A DNA stretch of 64,000 bases from assembly GCA_049647585.1 (NCBI GenBank), contig JBARXY010000001.1, positions 124,001 to 188,000 of the forward strand, written 5' to 3'. This DNA is from JAGQSZ01 sp049647585. Its GTDB lineage: Bacteria; Actinomycetota; Acidimicrobiia; Acidimicrobiales; Microtrichaceae. Within the stretch, counting starts at the first letter, position 1; every line of letters starts with the position of its first letter. The notes below the pieces were generated by a model. It searched no databases. It was not told where the DNA came from and saw only the letters and a program-made list of their open reading frames with translations. This document shows positions 32,333-41,253 of this stretch, one piece after another. Both the position numbers and the translations under genes were made by a program.

Positions 32333-33937
32333 TTGACCACCGGCAAGGACGCGATTCCTCGGTGGATTTTCCTGGTAGTGATCCTTCTTGGCCAGATCAT
32401 CCTGACCCTCGCTATTCAGGAACTGCGAATCCTGGGCCTGGTGCAAGCAGCCGGTCTCGCCCTGTTCGGCCTGTATTCGGTGATGCGACGAGACCTGGCT
32501 TCTCTGCTTTGCGTGATGGCATACCTGACCGGCGCCGAGATCGTCTGGCGACAGGTCAGAGCCCCGGTCTTCTACCTGGCCGCCCCATACCTGCTTATCG
32601 CCCTGTCAGTTTTTGCAGTCATCCTGGTACTTGGTCGACTCGGGCGCGACTCTCGTCTTGCTCTGCTCTACGCGGGCCTACTGGTCCCAGCAGTCATTTC
32701 AACGATCCGGACCACTGGCACCGGGTCTCGAGAACTCATCGCGTTTGCCCTGAGCGGCCCTATCGCTCTGGCAGCTTTCGTAGCTTTCACTTCACAGGTG
32801 AAGGTTGAGCGCTGGCTCTACCGACGGATTCTCTGGACGACCCTGATATCGGCTGTGGGTCCACTGACGATTGCCGTGCAGTCCACCCGGGCACAGCTTG
32901 CCGCTACGGGCTCGGTCAATTTCAAGAGTGCGTCCAACTTCGTCACCTCAGGTGGCTTCGGTCCCGTCCAGGTGTCGTCAATGCTCTCGCTAGGAGCCAT
33001 GGCCGCAGTTCTGCTCATCCTCTCCGAGTCGGACCGGTTCGTCCGGATCCTCGCAGGGATCGTCGCCTCCGCCCTGGTCGTGCAAACCCTTCTCACCTTC
33101 TCGCGTGGAGGATCCACTTCGCTGGCCATAGCGGTGACAGGTCTGGCGTTGGTGAACGCAAAGAGCCCACGAATCCGCAACAGGATCCTGGTCATCGCAG
33201 CCGTGGCATTCACCGTCGGATACCTGCTGGTATTCCCATGGCTGGAAACCTTCACCGGCGGAGCGTTCAATGAGCGCTTCTCGGACACCCAATCCGCCCG
33301 GACGACCCTGGCCGGCAATGACATCAAGATTTTCGAGGACAACTTCCTCTTCGGAGTCGGTCCTGGCATGACCAAGTACCAGCGGCTGACCTACGAGGTC
33401 TGTCAGCTGCGGTCAGACAAATGCAGGGATGAGGCGTCCTCACACACCGAGTTCACCCGCATGCTGGGTGAACATGGGATCCCGGGTGCCATCGCCATCG
33501 TGATCATGGGTCTGCTGGCGGTGAACTCCTTCCGACGCCGGGGCGAAGGCCGCGCCTTGGCATTCACCTGGATGCTCTGGGCTATTTCGCAGATGTTCTA
33601 TGCAAATCTCCGGATAGTCGCGGTCCCCTTTGCGTTCGGACTGGCCTTCCTGAGGCTGTCCGACGAAGACGATGACGATGAGAGCGATCCGGCGGCAGCC
33701 GACGAGGAGTTGTGGCCCGACGGAAACCCGATGCACGTACCGGTCACGGATTGGTCAGAGGATCCCCCCGGCCGTAAACGCACGATCGGTTTCGGTGCGG
33801 GTTATGGCCCTCCCGAGCACACTCGCCCAGAACACGTCGCCCACGTCGGATTTGGTGCCGGGTGGGGCGCTCCCCGAGTGATCGACGGAACCGGGCCAGA
33901 TACGTCCCCGCGCGGGTCGATCCGCCCAGAGCTGTGA
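32333..33937 (+). CDS. O-antigen ligase/polymerase-family membrane protein
   Basis: 534 residues with about 11-12 membrane helices. The large outer loop before the last helices carries LFGVGPGMTKYQR and ASSHTEFTRMLGEHGIPG, the Arg/His region diagnostic of WaaL/Wzy-type enzymes. After the last helix a cytoplasmic tail of about 90 residues has a run of Asp/Glu (DEDDDDESD) and two GFGAGxG repeats. TTG 32333 is the first common-type start in frame, but the frame is open to 32276, where CTG lies six bases after AGGGGG, so a CTG start adding 19 residues is possible. Its role is polymerising lipid-linked repeat units or transferring the finished glycan to its acceptor, outside the membrane. Confidence 0.85.
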   Translation: MTTGKDAIPRWIFLVVILLGQIILTLAIQELRILGLVQAAGLALFGLYSVMRRDLASLLCVMAYLTGAEIVWRQVRAPVFYLAAPYLLIALSVFAVILVLGRLGRDSRLALLYAGLLVPAVISTIRTTGTGSRELIAFALSGPIALAAFVAFTSQVKVERWLYRRILWTTLISAVGPLTIAVQSTRAQLAATGSVNFKSASNFVTSGGFGPVQVSSMLSLGAMAAVLLILSESDRFVRILAGIVASALVVQTLLTFSRGGSTSLAIAVTGLALVNAKSPRIRNRILVIAAVAFTVGYLLVFPWLETFTGGAFNERFSDTQSARTTLAGNDIKIFEDNFLFGVGPGMTKYQRLTYEVCQLRSDKCRDEASSHTEFTRMLGEHGIPGAIAIVIMGLLAVNSFRRRGEGRALAFTWMLWAISQMFYANLRIVAVPFAFGLAFLRLSDEDDDDESDPAAADEELWPDGNPMHVPVTDWSEDPPGRKRTIGFGAGYGPPEHTRPEHVAHVGFGAGWGAPRVIDGTGPDTSPRGSIRPEL

Positions 33938-33998
33938 AACGACCGGGAGAGCGATTCGCGCACTGGCGCGAGGACGCTGCTCTGCAGAAGGACGCGCC

Positions 33999-35006
33999 GT
34001 GGCGGTAGAACGCGCCGTGGTCGTCGGATCCGGCAGCGCCGGGTATCGGCACGCGGCCTCACTTCGCAGACGCGATCCACGCTTGGAAATCATCGTGGTC
34101 AGGCGCCCATCGAGCAGGCAGCCCCTGGAACGGCTGACGGCGCTGGAGGTCGAACTGGTCACTTCCATCGATGAGGCCGTTGCGCTCAATCCCACCGTCG
34201 CAGTGGTTGCCGGTCCAGCGTCAACCCACCGAAACGACGCCGAAGCGCTCGCCTCAGTCGGCGCACATCTACTGGTGGAGAAGCCACTGGCAACGACCTC
34301 CGACGACGCCCGAAAACTGGTCGCCTCAGCAGACGCCAACGGCAGTCGATTGGTGGTCGGCTACCACCTTCGATATTCCTCGACCGTTCCGACCCTTGCA
34401 GCTCTGGTCGGGGATGGAGCGATCGGGGTCCCGACATCCTTCTCGCTCGGGGTGGGTCAGCATCTGTCCCAGTGGCGTCCGGGCGCCGACCCGCGGGAGT
34501 CCGTGACAGCACGTCAGGAACTCGGTGGTGGCGTTCTACTGGAGCTAAGTCACGAGTTGGATGGCCTGCGATTCCTGCTCGGTGATGTCGCCTCGTGTTC
34601 GGCCCGTTTGCGTCGCGACGGCGCACCAACCGACGGTCTGGTCGACACAGTCGCAGACCTGGAGATCGAACTTGCGTCTGGAACCCGTGGCCAGATTCAT
34701 CTCGACATGGTGAGCGAAGATCCATTCAGGACCTGGACAGTTTCAGGGTCCGGGGGCAGCCTGACCGCAGACCTGCTCAGCGGCACGATCACCCGACTTT
34801 GCTCCCCCGAAGCGGGTGCGGGTGAAGTCCTACATCGAAGCGCCCCCGGCGAGCGCGACCGCGCTGAAGCCAACCTGATCGACAATTTCATCGAGGTTGC
34901 CGAGGGTCGCAGCGAACCGCTCTGCACCGGGGCGGACGGAATCGCCGTTCTCGACGTGATCGAGGCCGCACTGGCGAGCGAACAGGACAGGATCTCTTTG
35001 GCATGA
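33999..35006 (+). CDS. Gfo/Idh/MocA-family sugar oxidoreductase
   Basis: 335 residues. The N-terminal Rossmann motif is VVVGSGSAGYRHA, then VVAGPASTH, the catalytic-region LVEKPLA and GYHLRY, and a C-terminal beta-sheet substrate domain. GTG 33999 has AGAAGGA upstream. It leads a tightly coupled set with the CMP-sugar synthetase (4-base overlap), SDR, NeuB and NeuC, so it probably oxidises or reduces a precursor of the nonulosonic acid or of a partner sugar. Similar oxidoreductases accompany flagellin legionaminate (ptm) genes. It is distinct from the WbpB-like fusion at 61055. Confidence 0.87.
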   Translation: MAVERAVVVGSGSAGYRHAASLRRRDPRLEIIVVRRPSSRQPLERLTALEVELVTSIDEAVALNPTVAVVAGPASTHRNDAEALASVGAHLLVEKPLATTSDDARKLVASADANGSRLVVGYHLRYSSTVPTLAALVGDGAIGVPTSFSLGVGQHLSQWRPGADPRESVTARQELGGGVLLELSHELDGLRFLLGDVASCSARLRRDGAPTDGLVDTVADLEIELASGTRGQIHLDMVSEDPFRTWTVSGSGGSLTADLLSGTITRLCSPEAGAGEVLHRSAPGERDRAEANLIDNFIEVAEGRSEPLCTGADGIAVLDVIEAALASEQDRISLA

Positions 35007-35707
35007 ACGTCATTGCTGCAGTCTTCGCCCGCGGTGGCTCCAAGGGAGTGCCTGACAAGAACCTCCGCCACTTGGCGGGCAAGTCGCTCGTGGCCCACGC
35101 CATCGAACAGGCCCAGTCATGTGTCGGGGTCGAGCGGGTGATCGTGTCAACCGACAGTGAGGCAATCGCCCGGGTCGCCCGTGAATCGGGTGCCGAAGTC
35201 CCGTGGCTCCGTCCGGCCGAACTGTCCAGCGACACGGCCCGGGAGTGGGACGCATGGCAACACATGCTGGCCTGGCTGGAGAGCCGCGGCGAGACTCCGG
35301 ACCGTTTGCTGGTGGTGCCGTGCACTGCGCCATTGCGCCTCGTCGAGGATCTGGAACGGTGTCTCGAAGCTGCGTCCGATCCCGATGTCGACATCGTATT
35401 GACGGTTACCGAATCCCATCGGAATCCGTGGTTCAACATGGTGGCGCTCGATGATGACGGTCGGGCAAGCCTCGTGATCGAGCCTCCACAGCGGATACAT
35501 CGCCGTCAGGATGCTCCGAAGGTGCATGACGTCGGCACCGTTGCATTTGTGGCCAAGCCGTCGTATGTGAAATCGGCAACCTCACTTTACGATGGGGTCG
35601 TGAGGGCGGTCGAGGTTCCGGCCGAACGCAATCTGGACATCGACACCGAGGTCGACTTGGCGTTCGCCGAACTGCTGATCGATCGCAGATCCGGGGAGAT
35701 CAAATGA
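35003..35707 (+). CDS. neuA: CMP-nonulosonate (acylneuraminate-type) cytidylyltransferase
   Basis: 234 residues. The nucleotide-binding signature ARGGSKGVPDKNLR is at the N-terminus, VSTDSEAIARVA and TAPLR follow, and NLDIDTEVDLAFAE near the end is the usual metal/sugar site. The enzyme activates a nine-carbon sugar acid with CTP. Sequence alone cannot separate CMP-Neu5Ac, CMP-legionaminate (PtmB-like) and CMP-Kdn activity. It overlaps both neighbours by 4 bases, so it is translated within the nonulosonate operon. Confidence 0.9.
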   Translation: MNVIAAVFARGGSKGVPDKNLRHLAGKSLVAHAIEQAQSCVGVERVIVSTDSEAIARVARESGAEVPWLRPAELSSDTAREWDAWQHMLAWLESRGETPDRLLVVPCTAPLRLVEDLERCLEAASDPDVDIVLTVTESHRNPWFNMVALDDDGRASLVIEPPQRIHRRQDAPKVHDVGTVAFVAKPSYVKSATSLYDGVVRAVEVPAERNLDIDTEVDLAFAELLIDRRSGEIK

Positions 35708-36528
35708 CCAACACCCAGAGCGGGCATCGCGACATCGCGTCGCTCTCCAGACTCGATGGCCGGGTCGCAATCGTCACCGGCGGCGCAGGACACATCGGCA
35801 GCGCGGTTGCCGACGCGCTTGCCGAACAAGGCGCCACGGTAGCGGTGGTCGACCTGGACCCGAACCGCTGCGACGCCGTCGCCCGAGAAATCGAGCAGAA
35901 GCGTTCATCAAGGACGTTTGCCCTGGCGGTCGATCTTGCCGATGAAGCCGCCACCCGAGCCATCGCTGACCGGGTCCTCGACACCGCCGGAAGTATCGAC
36001 ATTCTGATCCACGTAGCCGCGCTTGTCAGTGCAGAACCGTTGCTGAACTGGACAACACCGTTCGAGGAGCAGAGCACCGAGGTCTGGAGACGGGCCCTCG
36101 AGGTCAACCTCACAGCCGTGTTCGCCCTGACCCAGGCGTGCACGCCTGCGCTGCGTGCCTCTGGCAACGGATCGGTGGTCACCTTCGGTTCGACCTACGG
36201 CATTGTCGGTCCGGATTGGAGTATCTACGACGGCACCGACATGGGCAACGCCGCAGGCTACGCAGCCAGCAAGGGCGGCGTGATCCAGCTGACACGCTGG
36301 CTCGCTACGACCCTCGCACCTGATATCCGCGTCAACACACTCAGTCCGGGGGGCGTGTTCCGGGGCCATCCCGACAGCTTCAAGGAGGCCTACGAGGCTC
36401 GCACCCCGCTCGGACGAATGGCCACCGAAGAGGACTACAAGGGTGCTGCAGTGTTCCTGGCCAGCGACATGTCGCGCTATGTGACCGGCCACAACCTGGT
36501 CGTCGACGGCGGATGGACCGCATGGTGA
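35704..36528 (+). CDS. Short-chain dehydrogenase/reductase (PtmA-like)
   Basis: 274 residues. The cofactor motif TGGAGHIGSAVA, catalytic Ser in FGSTYG, YAASKGG (Tyr and Lys) and the C-terminal VTGHNLVVDGGWTAW are complete classical-SDR features. Position between neuA and neuB matches PtmA-type oxidoreductases of flagellar nonulosonate clusters. Its substrate is probably a sugar or nonulosonate derivative; fatty-acid reductases share the same motifs, but the context argues against that. Confidence 0.88.
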   Translation: MTNTQSGHRDIASLSRLDGRVAIVTGGAGHIGSAVADALAEQGATVAVVDLDPNRCDAVAREIEQKRSSRTFALAVDLADEAATRAIADRVLDTAGSIDILIHVAALVSAEPLLNWTTPFEEQSTEVWRRALEVNLTAVFALTQACTPALRASGNGSVVTFGSTYGIVGPDWSIYDGTDMGNAAGYAASKGGVIQLTRWLATTLAPDIRVNTLSPGGVFRGHPDSFKEAYEARTPLGRMATEEDYKGAAVFLASDMSRYVTGHNLVVDGGWTAW

Positions 36529-36580
36529 GCGCGCTCCGCAGGCCAAAAGACAGATTCTGGAATTCTCGAAGGGACCCCAA

Positions 36581-37630
36581 ATGAGTAGTTCGACTTCCCC
36601 TGAGCTTGTGATCGGTAACAGGCGCATCGGCGTCGAGCACGCGCCGTACGTCGTACCCGAGATCGGAATCAACCACGAGGGCGACATGGACAAGGCCCGT
36701 CGCATGGTTGACGATGCCGCGGCCGCAGGCGCCGAGACGGTCAAGTTCCAGTCCCACTCCCCGTCAGATGAGATGATCCCCAACGACGTCGTGCCGGCCA
36801 ACGCCGACATTTCCATCTGGGACATCATCAGCCGATGCACCTTGACCTGGGACCAGGAGAAGGAACTGAAGGCCTACACCGATGCCGCAGGCCTTGAGTA
36901 CCTCTCGACACCTTTCTCCCGCGAGGCGGCAGACCACCTCCATTCCATGGACGTGGCTGCGTACAAGATCGGCTCCGGCGAATGCAACAACGTCCCTCTC
37001 ATCGACCACATCGCATCGTTCGGTAAGCCCGTCATCCTGTCGACCGGAATGAACGACATGGCTTCGATCGCTGCATCGGTTGAAGTGCTCCGAGATCACC
37101 ACACGCCCTACGCGCTCCTGCACTGCACCAGCCTCTACCCGACCCCCCGGGACCAGGTCCGTCTGGGCGCGATCGCAGAGCTGAGGGACGCGTTCCCCGA
37201 CGCCGTCATCGGATTGTCGGACCACACTCTCAGCAACCACGTCGCACTCGGAGCAGTGGCCCTTGGGGCGTCAATCCTGGAGCGACATTTCACCAGCGAC
37301 GCGTCATGGCCCGGACCGGACATAGAGATCTCGATGACGCCCGACGAGCTGGCCGACCTGGTCCGGGGCAGCAGATACATCCACGAGGCAATGGGCGGGA
37401 CCAAAGGCATTCTCGCTGCAGAGCAGCCGACGATCGACTTTGCGTATTCATCGGTGGTGACACTTCGTCCGATCCGTTCCGGCGAGAAGTTCGACAAGTC
37501 GAACGTGTGGGTCAAGCGTCCAGGAACCGGTGAAATCCTCGCTCCGGAATTCAATCGCGTGGTCGGTTCCAGCGCTACCATCGACCTGCCGGGGGACCAT
37601 CAACTGCGGTGGAGCGATGTCCAGAGTTGA
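36581..37630 (+). CDS. neuB: Nonulosonic acid (sialic/legionaminic-type) synthase
   Basis: 349 residues. The TIM-barrel domain shows PEIGINHEGDMDKARRM, ETVKFQSH, YLSTPFS, KIGSGECNN, PVILSTGMN, IGLSDHT and LERHFT, and the C-terminal about 65 residues form the SAF (antifreeze-like) domain (SVVTLRPIRSGEKF). It condenses phosphoenolpyruvate with a 2-acetamido-hexose (ManNAc or a 6-deoxy diacetamido hexose). AAGGGA lies six bases before ATG 36581. Its end overlaps the NeuC start by 14 bases. No bacillosamine-pathway genes are visible here, so if the product is legionaminate the earlier steps are encoded elsewhere. Confidence 0.94.
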   Translation: MSSSTSPELVIGNRRIGVEHAPYVVPEIGINHEGDMDKARRMVDDAAAAGAETVKFQSHSPSDEMIPNDVVPANADISIWDIISRCTLTWDQEKELKAYTDAAGLEYLSTPFSREAADHLHSMDVAAYKIGSGECNNVPLIDHIASFGKPVILSTGMNDMASIAASVEVLRDHHTPYALLHCTSLYPTPRDQVRLGAIAELRDAFPDAVIGLSDHTLSNHVALGAVALGASILERHFTSDASWPGPDIEISMTPDELADLVRGSRYIHEAMGGTKGILAAEQPTIDFAYSSVVTLRPIRSGEKFDKSNVWVKRPGTGEILAPEFNRVVGSSATIDLPGDHQLRWSDVQS

Positions 37631-38798
37631 TCTGCCCGACCCTGCCGCTCTGACAGAGAGACACGTCTGCTTTCTGACCGGCACACGTGCCGACTTCGGC
37701 AAGCTGAAGGCGCTGATCCTGGGTGCGGCGGAGCTACCCCGGGTTCGCGTAACCGTTGTGGCCACCGGCATGCACCTGCTCGAGAAGTACGGATCCACCG
37801 TCATCGAAGTTCGACGTCTTGAGCCCGATGTTCGGGTTGTCGAATTCGCCAACCAGCGCGACGGCGACACCATGGACCGGGTCCTGTCGCGCACGATCGA
37901 CGGTCTCGCCACCGTCTTCGACAACGACCGCCCGGATCTACTCGTGGTTCACGGTGACCGGGTGGAGGCACTGGCGGGAGCCTCGGCCGGCGCGCTCCGC
38001 AATGTCGCCGTGGCCCACGTCGAAGGCGGTGAACTGTCAGGGACGATCGACGGAATCCTTCGTCACGCAATCTCGAAGCTGTCGCATCTGCACCTGGTTG
38101 CCAACCAGGAAGCAGCTCGTCGTGTGGTCCAACTCGGCGAGGACCCTGAGACTGTGTTTGCGGTCGGATCACCAGACATCGACGTGATGCTCTCGGATTC
38201 ACTTCCTCCACTGACCCAGGTTCTCGCCGACTACGAGATTCCTTTCGATGAATACTCAGTAGTCATATTCCACGGGATCACGACCGAAGATGTCGACACC
38301 GTCGGCAGGACGGCGGATGCCCTCGTAGATGTGCTCCTAGAAGGTGACCTTCCGGCCATCGTGGTTTTCCCGAACAACGACCCGGGAAGCGACACCATTC
38401 TCAGAGCCTACGAACGGCTGGCCGGCGACGAACGCTTCCGAGTATTCCCATCTCTGCGCTTCGAGGCCTTTTTGACCCTGCTCCATCATTCGAAGATGCT
38501 CATCGGCAACTCGAGCGCGGGGATCCGTGAAGCACCCATATACGGGATACCAAGTGTCAATATCGGCACTCGTCAACGTGGCCGCCATGACCATCCGACG
38601 ATCATCCATACAGGGGACTCGCCAGATTCGATACGTGCCGGAATCGCAGAAGCCGCGTCGATGCCACTGGGCGAGAAGAGTCTCCACTTTGGTAGAGGAG
38701 ACAGCGCCCGCCATTTCTGTGACCTGCTGGGCGACGAACGAATTTGGGCTCTTGGCGAAGACAAGGTCTTCCGTGACCTTCTGTTCAGTACCGATTGA
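37617..38798 (+). CDS. neuC: UDP-sugar 2-epimerase, hydrolysing (NeuC/LegG type)
   Basis: 393 residues. FLTGTRADFGKLK, VVHGDRVEALAGA, HVEGGELSGTIDGILRHAISKLSH and GNSSAGIREAPIYGIPSVNIGTRQ are the hallmark segments of hydrolysing UDP-GlcNAc 2-epimerases, which release ManNAc (or the diacetamido analogue) as NeuB substrate. ATG 37617 lies inside the end of neuB. It is the last gene of the nonulosonate operon and ends tail-to-tail with the GT-C gene at 38828. Confidence 0.93.
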   Translation: MSRVDLPDPAALTERHVCFLTGTRADFGKLKALILGAAELPRVRVTVVATGMHLLEKYGSTVIEVRRLEPDVRVVEFANQRDGDTMDRVLSRTIDGLATVFDNDRPDLLVVHGDRVEALAGASAGALRNVAVAHVEGGELSGTIDGILRHAISKLSHLHLVANQEAARRVVQLGEDPETVFAVGSPDIDVMLSDSLPPLTQVLADYEIPFDEYSVVIFHGITTEDVDTVGRTADALVDVLLEGDLPAIVVFPNNDPGSDTILRAYERLAGDERFRVFPSLRFEAFLTLLHHSKMLIGNSSAGIREAPIYGIPSVNIGTRQRGRHDHPTIIHTGDSPDSIRAGIAEAASMPLGEKSLHFGRGDSARHFCDLLGDERIWALGEDKVFRDLLFSTD

Positions 38799-38827
38799 AT
38801 GTCACTTCATCCGACCCCGCCGGAGGC

Positions 38828-40363
38828 TCAGTCTGGGTTAAGCCTGAAGACGAAGGTCGCACCGGAGAACTCCCCGTTCTGATCCTGCTGTCGCTGTTCG
38901 GCCTCGAACTTTGCGACCAACCGGAAGTCTTTCGGGACGTCGAGGGACTCACCGGGACCGGGCGACTCGACGATCCAGTCCGGGTTACCTACCGGTCTGC
39001 GTGTGCTTAGCGGACAGGCTTCATCGATTGCATGGTCAATTGCTCCGTAGGCGACCCATCCGAAGCAGGTGCGGACCACGTCTCCCTTGTCGGCCTCCAC
39101 TCGCAGGTACCCGCCCGCCGCCCGTCGTGTCCCGTCCAGGTCGCGACTTGCTCTGTGCTCGAAGCCCCCGGTCACACTCTGGGCCGTGAAGGTTATTGCC
39201 TCCGAGCGGGAGACAGCAGCTACCGAGACAAGGCCGAAGACCAGTACTGCGGCCGCGAGAACAGGCATCCGTGTACGAGGATGTGCGTGCCCGACCGGGA
39301 CGTAGGCGTGACGGACCGACCGAATTAGCAACGCGACGGTGACTCCGGAACCGAGTGCCACGACGGGGAAGATGACCGTGGTGTACCAGGGATAGGGGGC
39401 GCCAAGATCTACGAGCGAATAGAACACGCCGTGGACGGCGATCCAGGCGAAGGCGACCATGACAGCGGCATCGGTCCAAACCGGTGCTGGGGGCATGATC
39501 CGGCCACTCCAAACTCTGAGCTCAGTCAGTCCGTGAAATCTGGTTCCAAGACACTTCGCCACGACTAGTGCGGGTAGGCCCATGGCGACCAGAAATACGA
39601 CGATGCCCTCACGACCGGTGACCGCCCTCAGCACCCAGGTTGGATCGAACGGTGATGCCCCCGCCCTACCGTCCAGTTTCTGTGTCCCGCTGTAGGGAAT
39701 CGGCGAGCCGAAATAGACGGTGGCGAAAACGATCCACGGTAGAAGGGTCCCGGCAGCCATCATGGCAACGCGCCGGGCAGCCCTGCGGTCCAGTATTGCC
39801 GCAACGGACACCATCGGAACTGCCAGCGCCAGCGCATCCAACCGGTTGAACAGAGCCAGACCCAGCAGAAGTCCGGCCAACGCGAACCGGCGTCCAGCCA
39901 ACGCTACGAGCGCACCTAGACCAAGGGCGCATGCAAGGGCTGACTCCATCCCGCTGAGCGCCTGATTCTGGAAGACGGTGCTGGTTGTGAGCACGCCCAT
40001 GGCCACAACCGATGCGACTCGACCAGCGATCCGGTCGGCCAGGACCCCCACGAGCACTACGACTGTCGTGAACGACATGGCGCCGAGAACCACTGCGGTC
40101 CGCTCGGGTGCGGCTCCGAATACAGCGCCGAGCGCCAGCACGAGGGTGTAGAGCGGGGCGCTGGCTCCGTTCGTCCGATCCCCGTCGTTGAACGTGAAGC
40201 CCGAGCCATCCGCGATTCTCGCCGCGTATCGGAAGGTGATGGCTGCGTCGTCGAAGAGAACGTCAGGCCGTAGCCGCACGGCCACGACCAGGGCCACGAT
40301 CGCGCCTAGAACGATCACGACCCACTTCGATGTCAACGCTGCCGGTCGACGCCCTTCAGACAT
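38828..40363 (-). CDS. GT-C-type membrane glycosyltransferase (copy A)
   Basis: 511 residues with about 10 membrane helices and a C-terminal outer domain. LFDDAAITFRYA in the first outer loop carries the acidic pair typical of GT-C enzymes, and TNGASAPLYTLVLALG follows, like the TNGxxPLW segment in the protein at 47436. Such enzymes use polyprenyl-phosphate sugars on the outer face, which would need the GT2 enzymes at 7399 or 19744. ATG 40363 overlaps the methyltransferase stop (40356) by 8 bases. A TTG at 40378 is rejected. Confidence 0.78.
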   Translation of the reverse strand: MSEGRRPAALTSKWVVIVLGAIVALVVAVRLRPDVLFDDAAITFRYAARIADGSGFTFNDGDRTNGASAPLYTLVLALGAVFGAAPERTAVVLGAMSFTTVVVLVGVLADRIAGRVASVVAMGVLTTSTVFQNQALSGMESALACALGLGALVALAGRRFALAGLLLGLALFNRLDALALAVPMVSVAAILDRRAARRVAMMAAGTLLPWIVFATVYFGSPIPYSGTQKLDGRAGASPFDPTWVLRAVTGREGIVVFLVAMGLPALVVAKCLGTRFHGLTELRVWSGRIMPPAPVWTDAAVMVAFAWIAVHGVFYSLVDLGAPYPWYTTVIFPVVALGSGVTVALLIRSVRHAYVPVGHAHPRTRMPVLAAAVLVFGLVSVAAVSRSEAITFTAQSVTGGFEHRASRDLDGTRRAAGGYLRVEADKGDVVRTCFGWVAYGAIDHAIDEACPLSTRRPVGNPDWIVESPGPGESLDVPKDFRLVAKFEAEQRQQDQNGEFSGATFVFRLNPD

Positions 40364-41126
40364 CTTTCCGGGTGGCAACGACTACATAACCGAGTGTCAG
40401 GCGTGGCTTGCCCGCATACGGATCAATCGCTCCGAGCCGGGTCCATCGTGAACGAAGCGCGATTCCGGCGAGCACCTTCTGGACACTGACCGTCGGAGCG
40501 ACTGCCACCCTGTGGGCCAGTGACCCTTTCCTTAACAGCTTGTTGGCGATTGCACGGTTCCACTGGTTGGCCCAACGCACGAAGCTGTCAACCGCGACCA
40601 CGAACGGTCCGCCAATACTGGACATCACCTCGACCTTCCAGCCCGCCTCCTCGAGAACGCTGGCCAGTCCAATCGAGGTCAGCCGTCGAAAGTCGTATGG
40701 CATCTCGTGGAGGCCATGGACGAAGGGCGAGGACAAGACGAGCTTCGCGCCGGGTCTGGCAACCCGGGCGAGTTCCTTCATCAGCTCACGTTCGTCGTCG
40801 ACGTGTTCGATCACCTCGGTGCATACCACTCCGTCGAAGAAGCGTCCGCGCGCCGGTATGGCCATCACGTCGGCAACTGCCGCGAGATCACCCGGTCTGG
40901 CGCGAGGCCTCCGGTCAACACCCACATAGGTTGTCGGTGCGAGCAGATCCCGATATGGAGACTCGCCACAGCCAACATCGAGCACGACGTTGGTGCCGAT
41001 CGCGTCCGAGGCGCCACCTGCACAACTTTGGATTGCGTGGTTCAAGAGAATCGTCGAGTAGACCGAGCCTGACGAGACTCCCCGACCGTCCGCCGCGTTG
41101 AGGTTGAAGCGACGGTTGCTAGTCAT
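40356..41126 (-). CDS. Class I SAM-dependent methyltransferase
   Basis: 256 residues. Motif I VLDVGCGESPYRDLL, the acidic residue in YVGVDRR, motif II-like DGVVCTEVIEHVDDE and LVLSSPF are standard for small-molecule class I methyltransferases (Methyltransf_11 type). The C-terminal third has no additional motif. It is coupled to the following GT-C gene, so it may methylate a sugar of the repeat unit or a lipid-linked intermediate. It is divergent from the GT-C gene at 41254 across a gap holding a 14-base palindrome. Confidence 0.87.
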   Translation of the reverse strand: MTSNRRFNLNAADGRGVSSGSVYSTILLNHAIQSCAGGASDAIGTNVVLDVGCGESPYRDLLAPTTYVGVDRRPRARPGDLAAVADVMAIPARGRFFDGVVCTEVIEHVDDERELMKELARVARPGAKLVLSSPFVHGLHEMPYDFRRLTSIGLASVLEEAGWKVEVMSSIGGPFVVAVDSFVRWANQWNRAIANKLLRKGSLAHRVAVAPTVSVQKVLAGIALRSRWTRLGAIDPYAGKPRLTLGYVVVATRKDV

Positions 41127-41142
41127 GGGCCGACCCGTAGGA

Positions 41143-41156
41143 ATCCGGCGCCGGAT
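41143..41156. promoter_or_regulatory. Perfect 14-base palindrome in a divergent gap
   Basis: ATCCGGCGCCGGAT is fully self-complementary, 17 bases before the methyltransferase start and about 100 bases before the divergent GT-C gene. An operator is possible, but GC-rich palindromes of this length also arise by chance at this base composition. Confidence 0.3.
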
Positions 41157-41238
41157 ACCCTCTGTTTCGTACGGCTTCCCCTCGTCGCATACCGGGTGAA
41201 CTCTAGTCAGAGCCGCCGGAAATTCCTCGGGTGACGAC

Positions 41239-41244
41239 TACGAT
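41239..41244 (+). promoter_or_regulatory. -10-like TACGAT, candidate leaderless promoter
   Basis: TACGAT ends 9 bases before GTG 41254 and no ribosome-binding sequence lies between them, the same geometry as at 7384 and 49029. Confidence 0.38.
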
Positions 41245-41253
41245 CACCGGATC

